A DNA stretch of 64,000 nt from Oopsacas minuta (Eukaryota > Porifera > Hexactinellida > Lyssacinosida > Leucopsacidae): assembly GCA_024704765.1 (NCBI GenBank), contig JAKMXF010000316.1, positions 310,001-374,000 on the forward strand, written 5' to 3'. The position numbers were made by a program, and so were the translations under genes. Under the pieces are notes generated by a model. The model saw only the letters and a program-made list of their open reading frames with translations, ran no database searches and was not told the DNA's origin. Below are positions 22,599 to 33,780 of this stretch, in pieces; position 1 is the first letter of the stretch; each line of letters opens with the position of its first letter.

Positions 22599-23803
22599 AC
22601 AGCCTTTACACAGCGTTTATGGGCCAGCCAACGAGTATCTGACGGTATAACAATCTTCAGCTCAGGTAGAGCAAGCACCTGGTGCACCTCTTTGAGACAT
22701 TCAGCTCTCTGCGAGAGTAGTAGAAAATTTCCAGAGGGTGGTGAGTGTGACGTATAAATGTTTTATCCCACCAGTGGCATTAGCTGCTTGAACACAGGCA
22801 AGTCGAAGCAAGTGGCAGTGGCAGTGTACAAACACAGCATGAGGCGAATTCTTCTAAAGGAGACTCTGCACATTATTGTGAGCCCAGAAAAAGTTGCTGC
22901 TCCATCGAATCCTATACCCACGAGCTTGATGATCTGTATATTCTGGTCTTTGAGAAATCGATAAGGGCAGAATAGATGGTCTTGGCATCGGTGGCTTCAA
23001 GGGAAATACTCTAAGAAGTGTTCAACAAGTTTCTCATCCTGGACCCAATGGTAGAAAATTGAAAGCTCTTCAATGGTTGTTACTTCAGTGCATTCATCTG
23101 CCATTATGCTGAAGTTGGATACTTGATGAAGACGTTTCAGTAGGCATTCTTCGGCACATAAGCCAACTGCCTCGACAAATTCAACAACGATATTGAATTT
23201 GTAGGTTGGATTCTTTCCAGCTCTTTCAAGGAACCTTTTCAAGTCTTCTGCACCACAACTTGCGATTAAACCAATAAGTTCGTCAAACTTGGTTGTGTGG
23301 GGAATGTGGCGACGAGCAAGAAAATGGGTACAACGAATAAGGGCTTTAATAGCAATCCTGTTCTTCAACTTTTCTTGTGCTCCAATTTGTTGGAGTTGCT
23401 GAATGATCAGGCCCTCTAGTAGTGCTCTAACTGCAACCATCTCTGCTTCACACGGCTGGATGTGAATGTCACTTTTGACATGAGCTTTTATCTTCTCGAT
23501 TGTCTTCTTCCAGCTCTTGAAAGGCTTTGAGATCCATGTTCCTCCAATTCTTCGAAGAGAAATTCCCCTCTTCCTGCAGACCTTACAGAAGGCTCCTTGG
23601 AAGTAACCATCAAATATCAGCCAAATGAAGCTTTCTCCCCATTTCTTATTGGATTTTCGAATGCTTGTGAATGGCCGATTCTTGCTCCTGCGCTTCTCAT
23701 TGACAGTTAATCGTTTCTTCGCAGGACTTGGCTTCAAGCACTCAGTATCAGATTGATTGCTGTCGATTTCATCTCCACTACTGCTTGGGACGTCAGTTGA
23801 CAT
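22599..23803 (-). pseudogene. hAT transposase (ZNF862-like), N-terminal half
   Basis: From 23,803 the open frame to 22,997 encodes a Ser/acid-rich start, a TTF-type finger (FCKVCRKRGI; HVKSDIH) and a DUF4371 region with HFLARRHIPHTTKF, FSIMADECTEVTTIEELS. After a stop near 22,996 homology goes on in other frames to about 22,600: GIGFDGAATFSGL, VFVHCHCHLLRLA, TLWKFFYYSRREL and SDTRWLAHKRCV. It is the same family as the hAT at 51.2-53.6 kb, whose matching blocks are GQGYDGTATFSGC and SSTRWLSHERCL. The C-terminal half, including the dimerisation domain, is missing, replaced by a mariner end at 22,598. Inactive. Confidence 0.8.
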
Positions 23804-26760
23804 TGAAGAATTTGCACCGCCGAAGAAAGAGTGAATATTTATTTTTGAGACCAGATTATAGCTAAGACTGCCTCGACTGGGCCGTTAAGTAAGCCAATGA
23901 AGTCTAAATTTACAGCACTAACTTAGTGATGTCAAGCATTTGGAATTTAAGGAGAGGCTGCTAACGCCACACCCCTGACATTCCCGAAACTCTACTTTGC
24001 CCTCCCTCCTTTCCTAAATGTCTGGATGTAACACTGAAGTAGTTAGTTATTACATGCCGCTTTGCTCTACATTAACCTTCAAACGCCCCACAATTACTTA
24101 TGATAAATAATAGTTTAATGAAATTTCTAATTTTGGAAATTTTAAGAGTCAAAGGCATATATGTAGTTAAATGACTTTGGGGAAGTTGGAGGTCTAAACT
24201 ATTGGATTATCAAAATCTACAGTAGAAAATCATCAGCATCAATTCTCTTGCAGACTGCGAAAGATCTTTTGATATGTCAACAAGTGTATATAGCTATAGA
24301 TTCAAACTAAACGAATATGATTCACTTTACATAATATTTGCATCCATCATGGATTGCAATTGGAAATGGAATTGCCTGTTGGAGTTTAAGAGGATGAGGG
24401 GAGTACTAAAAGACATTCAGTCCGTCAATCAGAAATTACTGATTAATTTGGTAATGCAGTACATAATAGATATATTGATAATGGATATATTGGATATAGT
24501 GATACTTTTGTTCGTTGATACCTGTCCCCGTTTACAGCATACTCCATACAAGTTTAATTGATATGGTGATATATTGGTAGTAGTGATATTTTGGGCCAAA
24601 TATCCTTGCTCCCAAACTCATCACTATCTATCATAAATTGTACACTTTTGGAGTTGTAATAGAAAATTAAATGTTACTCATCATTAGCGCCATATTCGCT
24701 AAAATAAAGTATAAGCACTATGATAAGAGTCAATATTATCTAAATTAGTATACTTTTCTGGGAAAAAATCACAATAAAAAAACTGCTACTTTGGTCATAT
24801 AGAGCATAATCTTTATCCTGCTGTTAGGAAAAAGGAGGAAGTGGATCGAGTTTTGTGGGTGAGAGACATTGTTAGGTGATAATGGTAAGATTTTTTTGTG
24901 TTTATAATTTGTTATATACTAAGTATACATAAGAGTTATTCATACTATACTTATAGATTCCTTAATAGTATTTTGCAATCTTAATTATAATTTACTGCCA
25001 TTACTACGACTGCGTTATATTGGACATGATAAGTCAACTTTTGAGTAAATCGTAGGTGAAGGAGCTACCATCAGTACGCATTTCAATGGAATTTACGTAA
25101 ATATATAATTAACCGATGAATTAAGTCATGTCCGGACAAGAGATAATTAAATACTAAGTTTCGGTAAGAAAACTAAGCTAAAACAAGTATCTACTTAGTT
25201 TTAGATAAAAACCAATAGTGGGACTGGTTAGCTTGAAAATTTACTACAATTGTTCATAAGGTGATAAATGCACCAAATTGCATAGATATGTACATTAATG
25301 TATAATATTCATTATTGGATATTTAGGCAATTGGAATGGAACATATGTTTGCCATAGCAGCCATCCGAAATTTGCACCTCCAAAGAAATCGCCAGAATTA
25401 TTCCCTATCAATTACTTCTTCATACTATGTTAGATCATATTTGGATTACTAAATTCGGATTCAACGTGAAATTCATTGTCGTTTGAGTGTAGTGGAAATT
25501 TGGGAATATCTTTAATGACAGAAACACACAGGTAACAGTCTGACATAATGCACAAAGTTCCTAGTGACTAGACATTGGATAGTCTACGACCAGAACGAGG
25601 TGCATTTCAGTAATTCGCCATGATATGTAGTTCTAACAATGTAAAATAACAAATTGTTCATGACTTTAACATAATAAAACCTAATACAATGATCAACATA
25701 TATTTTGCAATAATAATATAAATTCTGGAAATACACAGAGATGACATTGGATATCAAAAATAAATCAAAAACTGACAAGAAAATAAAAGGTTGAGGGGAG
25801 GGCCGATATGTGTAAGCTAGACTCAGCAAGTTTAGCAGCGGCAAAGAGGAGTCACTGGATGGGATTAGGAAAATTTTTAGAAAGGAATGTTGCCACATTC
25901 CTGCGTTGATAGGGATTAAATATTCCCGAAATTAATCGACGACTCCACAGTGGCAACAAATGAGTGCTTTAGTGGAAATAGGCATGTATTCAATAGCGAA
26001 ATATGCGAAATATTTCACTTAAAGTATTTCGATGGTAAAAACCGATTGAAAACAACAGATTTTCTGTATAAGTGGTATTAAACCCGTTATTGGTTTGATT
26101 ACTGACAAATTTGTAGATATGATACTATAGTTGCAAAATTTGTAAATATTCTTCAAACAGGGAAATTGTGGGAAAATTAACTAGTTCCAGTGTAAAATTC
26201 CACCCTGATCTACTACAGTATAGCAAAATAAGTTATGAAACGATGTACATATTCGCAAATTACCAATTCCAAACAATAGCTAGCCACTTGGGCTAAATAT
26301 TTCATGTAGTTTGATGTGAATAATCCATTTTTAATACTTTCAAGACAAATTATTTAGTCTCTATTATTTACTATTAGTTAAAAAAACTAAAAGAAGTGCT
26401 TAAAAACAAATATCTAGTGACATATGCCGATTAGCTCTGCTTTATCTCTCATTTCAACGCTATTATTGATGATACAATAGATTTAATAAATTATATGATT
26501 TACTATATTTTGAGAGTCCCAGGCAAATAAACATAACAAAATCACTTTGTGCGCACTAGTGAATGTATTATCAAATCGACAATATAAAGCATTGTGAGTT
26601 CGCGACACGAAATGACACAATAAGTTGCATCACCAAATATCTTGCCGACTGCGTAAAACGTTTTTATTGAATTATTATTAAGTATAGATGGTTGCAGATT
26701 AGAAACTAAACTAATATGATTGAGTTCAGATGACGATTTCTAGTATATTGTTAGCACTTT
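23804..26760. other. Long noncoding AT-rich stretch
   Basis: About 3 kb with no gene I can support. 23,804-23,900 may be the 5' untranslated part of the hAT fragment. Minus-strand 25,584-25,898 gives a hydrophobic chance frame. No terminal repeat pair was found by eye. Confidence 0.4.
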
Positions 26761-26916
26761 GAGGTAGCAAAAGCAGATAAAATTAAACGATATACTGATT
26801 TGTTGGGACTTGAAAGATCACATTGTCGAATTGACCCATTCGGTGTGGATGTAAAATGGATTAAAGATGATCCATCTATAATTTACAGTGATAATTTCAC
26901 AAAACATTTCTTTTAA
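26761..26916 (+). pseudogene. ZBED5-type hAT remnant, internal piece
   Basis: A 51-codon open piece ending at TAA 26,914. It contains DKIKRYTDLLGLERSHCRID followed by PFGVDVKW, matching DMIKRFTDLLELEPPHWLID and PFCVDA in the hAT at 17.8-20.1 kb. The rest differs. Probably part of the same old insertion as 27,736-27,915, which has the next conserved block on the same strand. Confidence 0.6.
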
Positions 26917-27735
26917 GCACGTAGTGACGAGTATAATACCCGGTCGCATAGCGACACAAACCATCAAGAAATTTAGCTAGTGAATACTTAAGCTAACCTG
27001 AGGAACTAAGCTGTGGCGCAGCGACCTAGCAAGCGAAGCGCGTAGTACAGCTTGATTCCGCTTTAATTGTATTGGAAATGGACAGACGTATTTGGGAAAC
27101 TCCTATAACTTTTTAGTTTTAATAAATTTTAATTAAATAGCCCTACAATTTTCACTCAGGAATGTGCAAACTTGATCATTATAAATTGTATTACTTTGTA
27201 CAAAACACCATTAGATCATTGAGTATGAATACTGAAATCTCATCTGTAATATTTATCGTTCAACGGAGTATCACAGATAGACATATCTAAGCGCCAAAAG
27301 TGTGTATTAAGCACAGAATTTCCAGAGTTCGAGCGCTTACAGTCCTTATTTTAATGAGTATAAACTTTCGATATATATTTTTGTGAATTTGAAATATATG
27401 GATACCTATGTATCCGAAAAATATTATTATACGGAAATATTTACTGAGTCTTACACTGATAAATTCGGTCATCTGACAATCATTGAAATTGTTTTAGCAA
27501 ATTTCTGGGTATCTCGACAATCTTTAGATTCTCAGTAGCATTTTGTAAATAATTTTCTAGAACAATGGTTCTTCAACTGGGGTTCGTGATCCTTTCTAGA
27601 CCGTGAAGCATTTTGAGAGGGACCGTACATGGATGGTAAGTCAAGGAAGGAGTGGTTGATGGTCTTAGACTGATTGCAAAGAAAAAGTATCCTTTTACAA
27701 AGATCTTAATAATTATACATGACAATGTCAGAACC
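26917..27735. other. Noncoding, with a GC-richer hairpin-prone patch
   Basis: At 26,920-27,060 the sequence holds GGTCGCATAGCGAC, a short hairpin, and AAGCTGTGGCGCAGCG with GCGCGTAGTACAGCTT further on, a longer imperfect one. Words here recur at 1,262-1,330 (TAGTGACGAGTAT; TAGCGA; AATTTAGCT), so it is a dispersed repeat of unknown kind. Near 27,562 GAACAATGGTTCTTCAACTG resembles a hAT end (CAGTGGTTCTCAAC). No coding evidence. Confidence 0.4.
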
Positions 27736-27915
27736 AAGAAAATTTCCCAAATTGTTGAAAGTAGAAAAACTGGTAGTTTAGGCGTTCCCGACATCTTATC
27801 TCGTTGAGAGAGGTATTAGCACAATCGTTCAATAGCTAACGAAGCAAAGAAACAGGCTAGATATCTCTCAGTGTGGAGATCGAAGATTGCTGATAGCTGC
27901 TCACTGATATCAAAC
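27736..27915 (+). pseudogene. ZBED5-type hAT remnant, dimerisation domain
   Basis: Reads FPKLLKVEKLVV, stop, AFPTSYLVERGISTIVQ, stop, LTKQRNRLDISQCGDRRLL. The matching segment at 18,000-18,140 on the minus strand is FPNLWKVAKLLV, AFPTSYLVERGFSAVVQ and LLTKQRNRLDISQCGD. Two stops in this short stretch show an old dead copy. Confidence 0.75.
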
Positions 27916-28744
27916 AAGATAAAAAGGATCAAATGGAGGTCTGCCAACTAAAAGTTTAAATAGAAATGTATCACAGGTGGAGCAATGCCACAACTGTGCC
28001 ACTGCTTTGGGGCACCTATGCCCTAAGCTTTAATGAGCCTAGCTAAGCTTGTATAAAAAACATTTCAAAGCAGGTAAATTATCAAAATTAAAAATGAATT
28101 TTTCGAGAATATACAATCAAAAATATCATGTTAGAACATGCTCAACAAATTAGTGATAATCGGTTCGTAAGTGAATATCAACCGATTGCCAATATTAGTT
28201 TCGGTTGACCAAAATATTTAACTTCGGTATAGTATTACAACCTTCTAAATAATGTTTGTAATAGACATTAGTCAAATATGAATAAATGGGATGCACCTAT
28301 GGTGAAAAATGACGTATATAAACTCATGATTATATGTTTGTGTGGCATGGAAATTATGGGAGGACCCTGGCCCAAAGAAAACGACGCAAAGGTTAACACA
28401 ATATAAGTAAACTTATTTGACTGTCGACCAATGTATTTAAACGCCATGCAGTCAGCCGAAGTACATGATTGTGTCGGCGGACGGCTTAGCTGAATAACTA
28501 AATTCATATTTTAAAGTTCACAAAGTGAAATGTAAACATTAAAATTGACAATCAATTGGTAGCGGCAAATATATTCTCCTCCGAAGCCATGTACATAGCA
28601 AATAAGACCGAATTCGAACATAAATAAAGCCTGGTTTATGAAAACTAAATTTTTGTGTAGATTAAAACAAATATGAACACCAATTTATGAGGCAACAAGT
28701 CCACAAAGCTTGCTATATTTTAAAATATAGTATATTAAACATAC
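27916..28744. other. Noncoding stretch
   Basis: Nothing recognised. If the minus-strand frame at 28,745-29,050 is a first exon, this would be its intron or further exons, but no later exon can be identified. Confidence 0.35.
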
Positions 28745-29050
28745 TCACATTGTATTAGCTTGAAAAAGCTCCAAAGCTTTTAGGAAGTTATCTCCCATCT
28801 CAATAAGACCATCATAGTCATATATGGACTGTGGGACAGACAACAAAGCTTTACAATTGTAAGCTCTCTGTAGATATTGAGTTTTATGGCCACATCTACT
28901 GAAATAGAAATCCAAACACTGCAAAGCAATATCTCTCCGCATTTCTTCAATAGCTTGCTCACAAATAGGAACAAGATTGTCTAAGAAAACCTCATCCTTC
29001 TTCACCAAGGTTAGGAATAATTCAAAATTGGTCTCCAATTTAGAAGCCAT
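28745..29050 (-). CDS. Possible host first exon, unknown protein
   Basis: An ATG-started frame of 101 codons, starting MASKLETNFELFLTLVKKDE. Composition is that of a soluble helical protein and lacks transposase motifs. The 3' boundary AATACAAT/GTGAGTATG is a good splice donor, and its in-frame TGA lies inside that donor. No downstream exon, domain or homologue is recognised. It is the only frame in the window that looks like ordinary gene coding, yet it could be a fortuitous frame or a piece of an unrecognised transposon. Confidence 0.35.
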   Translation of the reverse strand: MASKLETNFELFLTLVKKDEVFLDNLVPICEQAIEEMRRDIALQCLDFYFSRCGHKTQYLQRAYNCKALLSVPQSIYDYDGLIEMGDNFLKALELFQANTM

Positions 29051-29591
29051 TCAACATGAACAACAAAAGCAAACGGTATTAGCAAACAAACTAAACATGA
29101 ATGAAGAGAGTGAGTAGATAAGAAAAAATTTTGGTATTGGTGCACTTTTCAGTTTTAATCAAAATATTGTATATATAGGTTCATGGGCGCCAGTACTCCC
29201 TTTGGTCAGGGAGGGAGTACCTGATTAACTAGGATTTGTATATGAATACTTTGGATAGTGCCGGATCCGGTGCACCCCTAACTTTGTGATGTAAATTTTG
29301 GTACAGATATGCAGTCTCACACGTTTGAAGAAGAAATCTCAATGCTTTTCGAGATGCTGGATTGGCATCTATGTGAATCACAGATATCATTGCATTTCAA
29401 TCACTAAATAGCTACCCAAGAACACAATTTGTATATTTGTCAGCAAGATAGTTTCTATACACTTTTAAGTTGGGAAAAGGAATTTACTTGAATCAGTCTA
29501 ATGTCACTTTATTACTACATTTCGAGGGATCGGATGGTGAATAATAAAATCTCGCAGATGCTATCGGCCACTAACATAAAGAAACCTATAA
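29051..29591. other. Noncoding stretch
   Basis: Could include promoter and 5' untranslated sequence of the frame at 28,745-29,050. Otherwise nothing recognised; GGGAGTACCTGATTAAC and a CCGGATCCGGTG patch at 29,210-29,275 are locally less AT-rich. Confidence 0.3.
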
Positions 29592-30388
29592 GTACACTAA
29601 GAGGACAAAAATACTTGCATGCAAAAATATGCAATTGTTTATCGTGGAAATAGGGTAAATATTTGAATATTCATACGATAATTCAATTGAAAGACTGTTT
29701 GACTATGTTAGTTGACGATGTACTCACTAAATCGAAGAATATGTTGCGAATCAAATATTCTCTAGCCTGACTTTACTCATTAAATAGATAACGTGCTAGG
29801 AATATATTCTATTAATAATTGTCCACAATACAAATGAGATGGAGCAATTCTTATAACATATTCGCAACCTACGGGTGTGTATTACCCCAGTATCAATTTT
29901 TTCGAACTGATTAGAGCAAAAATTGTTGACTTAATAGCATTTTCAAATTTGTGCCACAAGTGTTAGAAGTAGCCCACTACTAGAATTTTGCCACAAGAAT
30001 TGAATAATGTATGAAAATCATTTGAGACGCTCTAAACAGATTTGGAAATAGTCGTATGGCTGGGAATAAGTCGATTTTTGAAACATCTTAATAATCATAC
30101 GAAGGGGTGCAAACATACTTTGAATGGGCCATTTCTGCAACTTGTGCCACAAATATGAAAATGGTATTAAGTCAACATGATTTGTTCTAAAGTCCGAAAT
30201 CTTCATTCTGGGGTAATAAATACCTGTAGGATTCGAATATGCTATCATATTAGTGAGGACAATGTCAACTAACATAGTCAATAAGTTCCTTCAATAAAAT
30301 TATCGTATACATAATCAAAAATTTGCCATATTTCCTGGATTTACAATAGTATATATTGTAGTGTACAAGTATTTGTGTTCGATTAGCG
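29592..30388. repeat. Old foldback element, degenerate relative of the 60.2-kb MITE
   Basis: Two diverged inverted arms around 30,030. Matching words: ATACGATAATT (29,678) with AATTATCGTAT (30,297); GACTATGTTAGTTGAC (29,701) with GTCAACTAACATAGTC (30,267); ATTACCCCAG (29,882) with CTGGGGTAAT (30,208). The tip ACTAAGAGGACAAAAATACT resembles the GGACAAAAGTATT tip of the better-preserved copies, and the centre again has TTTGTGCCACAAG words. A large part of the left arm has no partner, so one arm has an insertion or the other a deletion. Confidence 0.65.
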
Positions 30389-31192
30389 GATAATGCTATA
30401 GTATTACTCTGCATAGTAATTGGTAAACCAGTAAATTGCACATTATTAATGACATAAAGGATTGTGCGCACTTGCCACAGTTAGAAAAAATGGACACTTA
30501 ATTGAAAATAAGGATATACATACTCTACAAATACAAAATCTTCCATTTATTGTATATGATGGACAAAATCGATTGGAAACGACAAAATATCTAAAAGCAG
30601 TAATTTTACAATTCAACATGGTTTGAGATAAATGTGTGAATATGATATTAATAGATTTATTCGCTTATTGTCAACCTATTTTCAGGCCCATCTAGTTCTT
30701 GTTTTGAATATATTTCCATATTAGCTAACTTTGCGTATTAGCAATCAATATTTAGACACAACACGAGTAGCTAATAAGACTGTTGAAATTTGGAGCTAAT
30801 GGTAGCTAATAACACATCTCAGCTGCTCGGAGTTATTTCTTAGTGTTCTTTTCAGGGCGGGGCTAGCCCGGTAGCTCCACAGACCCCTAGTGTATATACG
30901 GCTACACAGGGCCCAGCCTGATTTAGGGCTCCTGGGTCAGAAATATTTCAGGTTCAATATACTACCAAGCAATGTTGACTATCATGATATTCAATATTAT
31001 AAATCCCCTATCGTACTTTATATTTTAGCATCAAGTCCTATGGTTAAGATCCTGAGTAACCTTTGCCCTCTGTATAACTATTGAAACGAATTCTCCACCA
31101 TCAATATGTAATATGTGCTTAAAGGTGTGAAAATATGATTATAATACTTTTACCACTTTAAGATAAAAATTTATTGGTACTATGGGTAGAAT
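30389..31192. other. Noncoding stretch
   Basis: No gene or paired repeat recognised. A GC-richer patch at 30,850-30,930 has no matching partner that I found. Confidence 0.35.
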
Positions 31193-33068
31193 CAGGGGCG
31201 TCGGAAGCAAATTTAAAGTTGTGAGCCGATTGCTGAATCAAACAAATTTTTATAAATAATGTAATGATCTTATGTAAATAAATATTTGATAAATCGTTAA
31301 TAAAGAGCATTCATTATAAATTTTCCAAATATGGATTGACGATGTTCTGAGCCTCCAACAAATTCATTTGCCTCTTCAATCAAGCTCAGTTCATCTGTCT
31401 TTCCTTGTGAATGTCCAAAATTATTGCAGAGTAAATACGCATATCTGACATCGTTGAGCGGAGATAAGATTCGATAAAACGTAGTGTGCTGAATGATCTT
31501 TCACTTACAGCATTAGTAGCTGGCATTATTACGATTAGTTTCGCAATAATGAAAACTTCGGATAAAGCATTCTTTGTGGTTCATAAAATGATCGAGGAGT
31601 TTTAAGAGAGAGGTAAGGAAAATTTCGGATTTAACACTATGATTGGCTTGTAAAATCTCCAACTGCATTTTCAGTATCTGAGGACAAAGATCATTTGCAT
31701 AAATACTTGTTACAAAGTCAAATTCTTCCTTATAAGCTCCCATTCACACATTTTAACAAAAGATCTTGCAAGTTAGTGATACCCGATAGCCTGGTTGATC
31801 AAATCTTTCTTGAATACGAGTAATAATTCGATCCAATGCTTGAAAATAATTATAGTTGTAATATTCATCACTTCTTGAAGGCAGGTTTGAAGCTGAAGAA
31901 TCTGTTTAAAATCTTTGTGATCATTTTCTGGACAATCTTGCTTCGCCTATACCTAATTCGTCTGCGGTTTTAGTTGCACTTAACCAAAAAGAGCGGAATT
32001 ATCTTCTGTTCCCATATCTTTTAGTGTTTTTAGAATCAATTGTACAATCTGTTGGGCTTCTGCAGCAGATATATCTGTCGATTGAAGTATTTTACTGAGA
32101 TTTTCAGAATGACCGAGAAGATATTCTCCAGTATTAATATTTTCCATGTGGGGAAGATACACCACGAATTCTACTCTTGATTTCGATGTCTTTACAATGG
32201 CAGAAGGATGCATCGCAAAGCAGTTGTAAAGCTCTATAGTTTGTCTGAATGCAATGCAAAGCTTGTCCTCTAACTGTCCACCTTGTTGGGCATAAAATAC
32301 GTACTCCAGGTGTACTATCTGCAAGCTGATCTTTGAGGCAATGTGGAAGGAGCCTCTCCGAGGAGATCTCTTGACAAGTATAGCGATTTTCTGTCTTATC
32401 TCTAGCGCATCTTTCATAACTTTACATTGTTTAACGATCTCATAGCAAGCTAAATTTAAAGAGTGCCCAATAACAATCAGTATATACAGCATGTGGTTCT
32501 TCTTTTAAAATCTGTGCCACACTTCATTCCGGAACCCGAACATTGAAGCAGCACCGTCATAACACCAACCGCGTAACTTTGTGAAAGTTTGGGTAAGTCG
32601 TAGTACAACATCGCGAATCATAGCTATAATGGAATTTGCATCAGTTGATTCAATCTGATAAGGACAGATAAAATCTTCATTAGCTCTTAGTTCGTAATCT
32701 ACCCAAAGTATGCAGATAACTGCTTGCTCATTGTTAGAATTATATGTTGTTTCATCCACCATAAGAGAGTAGAATGATACTGAATGAAGAGAATCTGTTG
32801 ACTATAGAGGATATTGTGAGAGCTTATATTCAATAACTCATTCTGAGTATCAGCTCAGGTATACTTATTCAATTTCTTTTTGATACAGGTCATGATACAA
32901 TAATAATTTTCTATAAGCTTCAAAAGTAGGCTAAAGTTAGAATTAAATTCTTCACCATGATCCCTAATTCCAATACCATGACGAGCCAAGAAACTCTTAT
33001 TGGAAAGGATTTCAAAAGCAATGACGATTTCAAATTTTCGCAGCTTGAGTTGTTTCGAAAGACTCTCA
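31193..33068 (-). pseudogene. ZMYM1-like hAT, truncated by the RAG1-like copy A
   Basis: The left tip, CAGGGGCGTCGGAAGC at 31,193, is a hAT-type end. The minus-strand transposase reads, from 33,068 down: LSKQLKLRKFEIV, FLARHGIGIRDHGEE, then 32,762-32,505 with MVDETTYNSNNEQAVICILW and LRGWCYDGAASMFG, then 32,492-31,980 with GHSLNLACYEIVKQCK and VEFVVYLPHMENINTGEYLL. The dimerisation domain at about 31,400-31,530 is in several frames but readable: AISERSF-like words and RSTMSDVR-like words. The zinc-finger N-terminus is absent, since coding stops where the CACAGTG end of copy A begins. Many frameshifts; dead. Confidence 0.72.
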
Positions 33069-33092
33069 CACAGTGGCTTAGTAGTAAAGAAT
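33069..33092 (+). repeat. 5' terminal repeat of RAG1-like copy A
   Basis: Heptamer CACAGTG, then GGCTTA, then AGTAAAGAAT beginning seven bases after the heptamer plus one. Identical heptamer to the copy-B ends and to the consensus heptamer of V(D)J recombination signals. Confidence 0.65.
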
Positions 33093-33780
33093 TAAGAAAT
33101 TTTTATAGTAATGCTTTCATTCCTTTATGGTTTCATTGTGTTTCTAAACATTCAAGTAGCATCCATTCCAATTTTCGAATCATTTGGTAGCCATTAGTTA
33201 TGTAAATTTGAATCGAAACTTTGTGGTTTTTGATGCTGAAATTATCGTTTCGGAGAATTTAAAATATGCAAGATATTCACATTGATTCTGATTCTTTATA
33301 GAATATATTAGTGATCTATTGTTTCATCTATTCTGGACAATTTTGCATGCTGATTTCAAATTTTGTATCAGATATATCCTAAACTGTGTACTTTTCATGT
33401 GAAGGAATGTTGTACCCAGGGTAATAATGAATCCCAATTTTCCATCGATCAAATTTTGAAAGTGTCTGAAAGAAATCTCAAGGAACGTCAAAGCGAAAAT
33501 AATACCAGTTGTTGTTTACAATTTATACTATGTTATATGAAGATGACAAGCCCCGAAACAGTGCGCAACTTTGATCTTTTGGTCACATTCCATTGTTTAT
33601 AATCGTTGCTATGGAAATTCCTAAAGTGATATATGTGACTATGTAATTGAATACCCGTCTAATCCCAATTCTTCTTGGAAATTACTGCACAAAATTAAAC
33701 ATATATACGTGTGTATATACGTGTACTTGTGTTTTCAATCAAACACCTATATTTTCTCATAGATAATTTATCCGTGATCA

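Noticed and set aside
22758-22964. Plus-strand 68-codon frame
   Set aside because: It lies opposite recognisable hAT coding on the minus strand and has no features of its own.
25584-25898. Minus-strand 104-codon hydrophobic frame
   Set aside because: AT-rich, low-complexity composition, no motif, and no supporting splice or repeat context.
33069-33200. Continuation of the hAT coding region past 33,069, which would deny the copy-A 5' end
   Set aside because: Words such as FENWN and KHNETIKE can be read there, but in a different frame from the clear hAT coding, with stops and wrong His spacing. The match of this site to the 3' end, with the same nine-base offset as copy B, is stronger. Some doubt remains.
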